Below are positions 6,324 to 6,507 of a stretch of DNA of 6,507 nucleotides, in pieces. The notes under the pieces are model-generated. The model was not told the origin of the DNA. It saw only the letters and a program-made list of their open reading frames with translations, and did no database searches. The number at the start of each line of letters is the position of its first letter. Position 1 is the stretch's first letter. Source of the stretch: Actinomycetes bacterium (lineage in GTDB: Bacteria; Actinomycetota; Acidimicrobiia; Acidimicrobiales; Acidimicrobiaceae); contig JAKBSX010000175.1 in assembly GCA_021844725.1 (NCBI GenBank), positions 1-6,507 on the forward strand, given 5' to 3'. The position numbers and the translations under genes are program-made.

Positions 6324-6348
6324 AGCTATAGCTTATACCTATAACTAT
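6322..6348. promoter_or_regulatory. Near-perfect inverted repeat at the LysR start, candidate operator
   Basis: ATAGCTATAG (6322-6331) and CTATAACTAT (6339-6348) match as reverse complements at 9 of 10 positions around a 7-base spacer. The repeat overlaps the LysR start codon and a TATAAG/TAAGCT -10-like element on the - strand (6337-6330). A bound dimer would block LysR expression, as in negative autoregulation. The function is inferred from symmetry and position. Confidence 0.55.
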
Positions 6349-6430
6349 CCAGGAATTGTGCACTAACTGATACAAAGATCACTTTTTATAGTCAATTGTG
6401 ATGGCTGACTTTTATAGAGAGGTTTGACTT
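6324..6430. promoter_or_regulatory. Divergent promoter region between lysR and the iron-sulfur gene
   Basis: These 107 bp must carry promoters in both directions. Besides the inverted repeat next to lysR, there are imperfect direct repeats ACTTTTTATAG (6381-6391) and ACTTTTATAG (6408-6417), and two copies of AATTGTG (6354-6360 and 6394-6400). ATCAC (6378-6382) faces GTGAT (6398-6402) across 15 bases, a spacing compatible with a LysR-type site. No clean -35/-10 pair is visible for the + strand gene, as expected of a promoter needing an activator. Confidence 0.5.
6417..6422 (+). promoter_or_regulatory. Ribosome binding site for the iron-sulfur gene
   Basis: GAGAGG lies eight bases before GTG 6431. 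An in-frame TGA at 6425-6427 rules out a longer N-terminus, so GTG 6431 is the first available start. Confidence 0.6.
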
Positions 6431-6507
6431 GTGTCAGTAGGCGAAGTTGAGAAACAATACGACCTCAAATGGATCAAGGTGATAGATCAGACCAAATGTA
6501 TTGGATG
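6431..6507 (+). CDS. 4Fe-4S ferredoxin-type protein, N-terminal fragment (runs off the window)
   Basis: Only 25 complete codons are visible, ending in KWIKVIDQTKCIG, with the last two bases (TG) probably opening a second cysteine codon. 'D-x-TKCIGC' is the usual beginning of the first [4Fe-4S] cluster motif in electron-transfer subunits of molybdopterin oxidoreductases and related complexes (PsrB, NrfC, DmsB, formate dehydrogenase beta). These proteins pass electrons between a catalytic subunit and a membrane anchor. The start is GTG with a GAGAGG ribosome site eight bases upstream. The divergent CysL/YeiE-type LysR gene is the probable regulator. The rest of the cluster motifs and the partner subunits lie outside the window, so the exact complex is unknown. 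Confidence 0.72.
   Translation, partial: MSVGEVEKQYDLKWIKVIDQTKCIG

Overview
The window is about 6.5 kb of bacterial chromosome-like DNA of moderate G+C. It carries six protein-coding genes that are complete or cut by an edge of the window, and about 660 bp with no visible gene. Strong Shine-Dalgarno sequences and MarR/LysR regulators point to Bacteria. A LysR gene with no visible Shine-Dalgarno and an apparently near-leaderless start, the variant DHA2 transporter, and the N-terminus of the iron-sulfur protein recall actinobacteria, perhaps acidophilic Acidimicrobiia. That placement rests on recalled resemblance only and is low confidence.

Left part (1-3141, + strand). The C-terminal end of a MarR-type repressor is followed 23 bp later by a 14-helix DHA2-type major facilitator transporter, a classic arrangement for efflux of small toxic molecules. 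After a 138-bp gap with an inverted repeat comes a dienelactone-hydrolase-family alpha/beta hydrolase with an intact Cys-Asp-His triad. The three may form a small detoxification or export unit, though the gap leaves the hydrolase's co-transcription open.

Middle (3142-3801). This A/T-rich stretch contains no credible gene. It has two good inverted repeats and several weaker complementarities, and it presumably includes the promoter and leader of the next operon.

Right-centre (3802-5380, + strand). Two overlapping, probably translationally coupled genes encode an isochorismatase-fold cysteine hydrolase and a PuuE/NodB-like polysaccharide-deacetylase-fold metal hydrolase. A ring-opening metal hydrolase plus an amide-cleaving cysteine hydrolase would make a compact two-step pathway for a cyclic imide or ureide. 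The substrate is not known.

Right end (5394-6507). A LysR regulator of CysL/YeiE type lies on the - strand, convergent with the deacetylase gene (13 bp between stops). It is divergent from the first codons of a ferredoxin-type [4Fe-4S] protein that runs off the window. The start resembles the electron-transfer subunit of molybdopterin oxidoreductases (PsrB/NrfC/DmsB-like). A near-perfect 10-bp inverted repeat sits on the LysR start codon. I saw no CRISPR array, tRNA, rRNA or intact mobile element.
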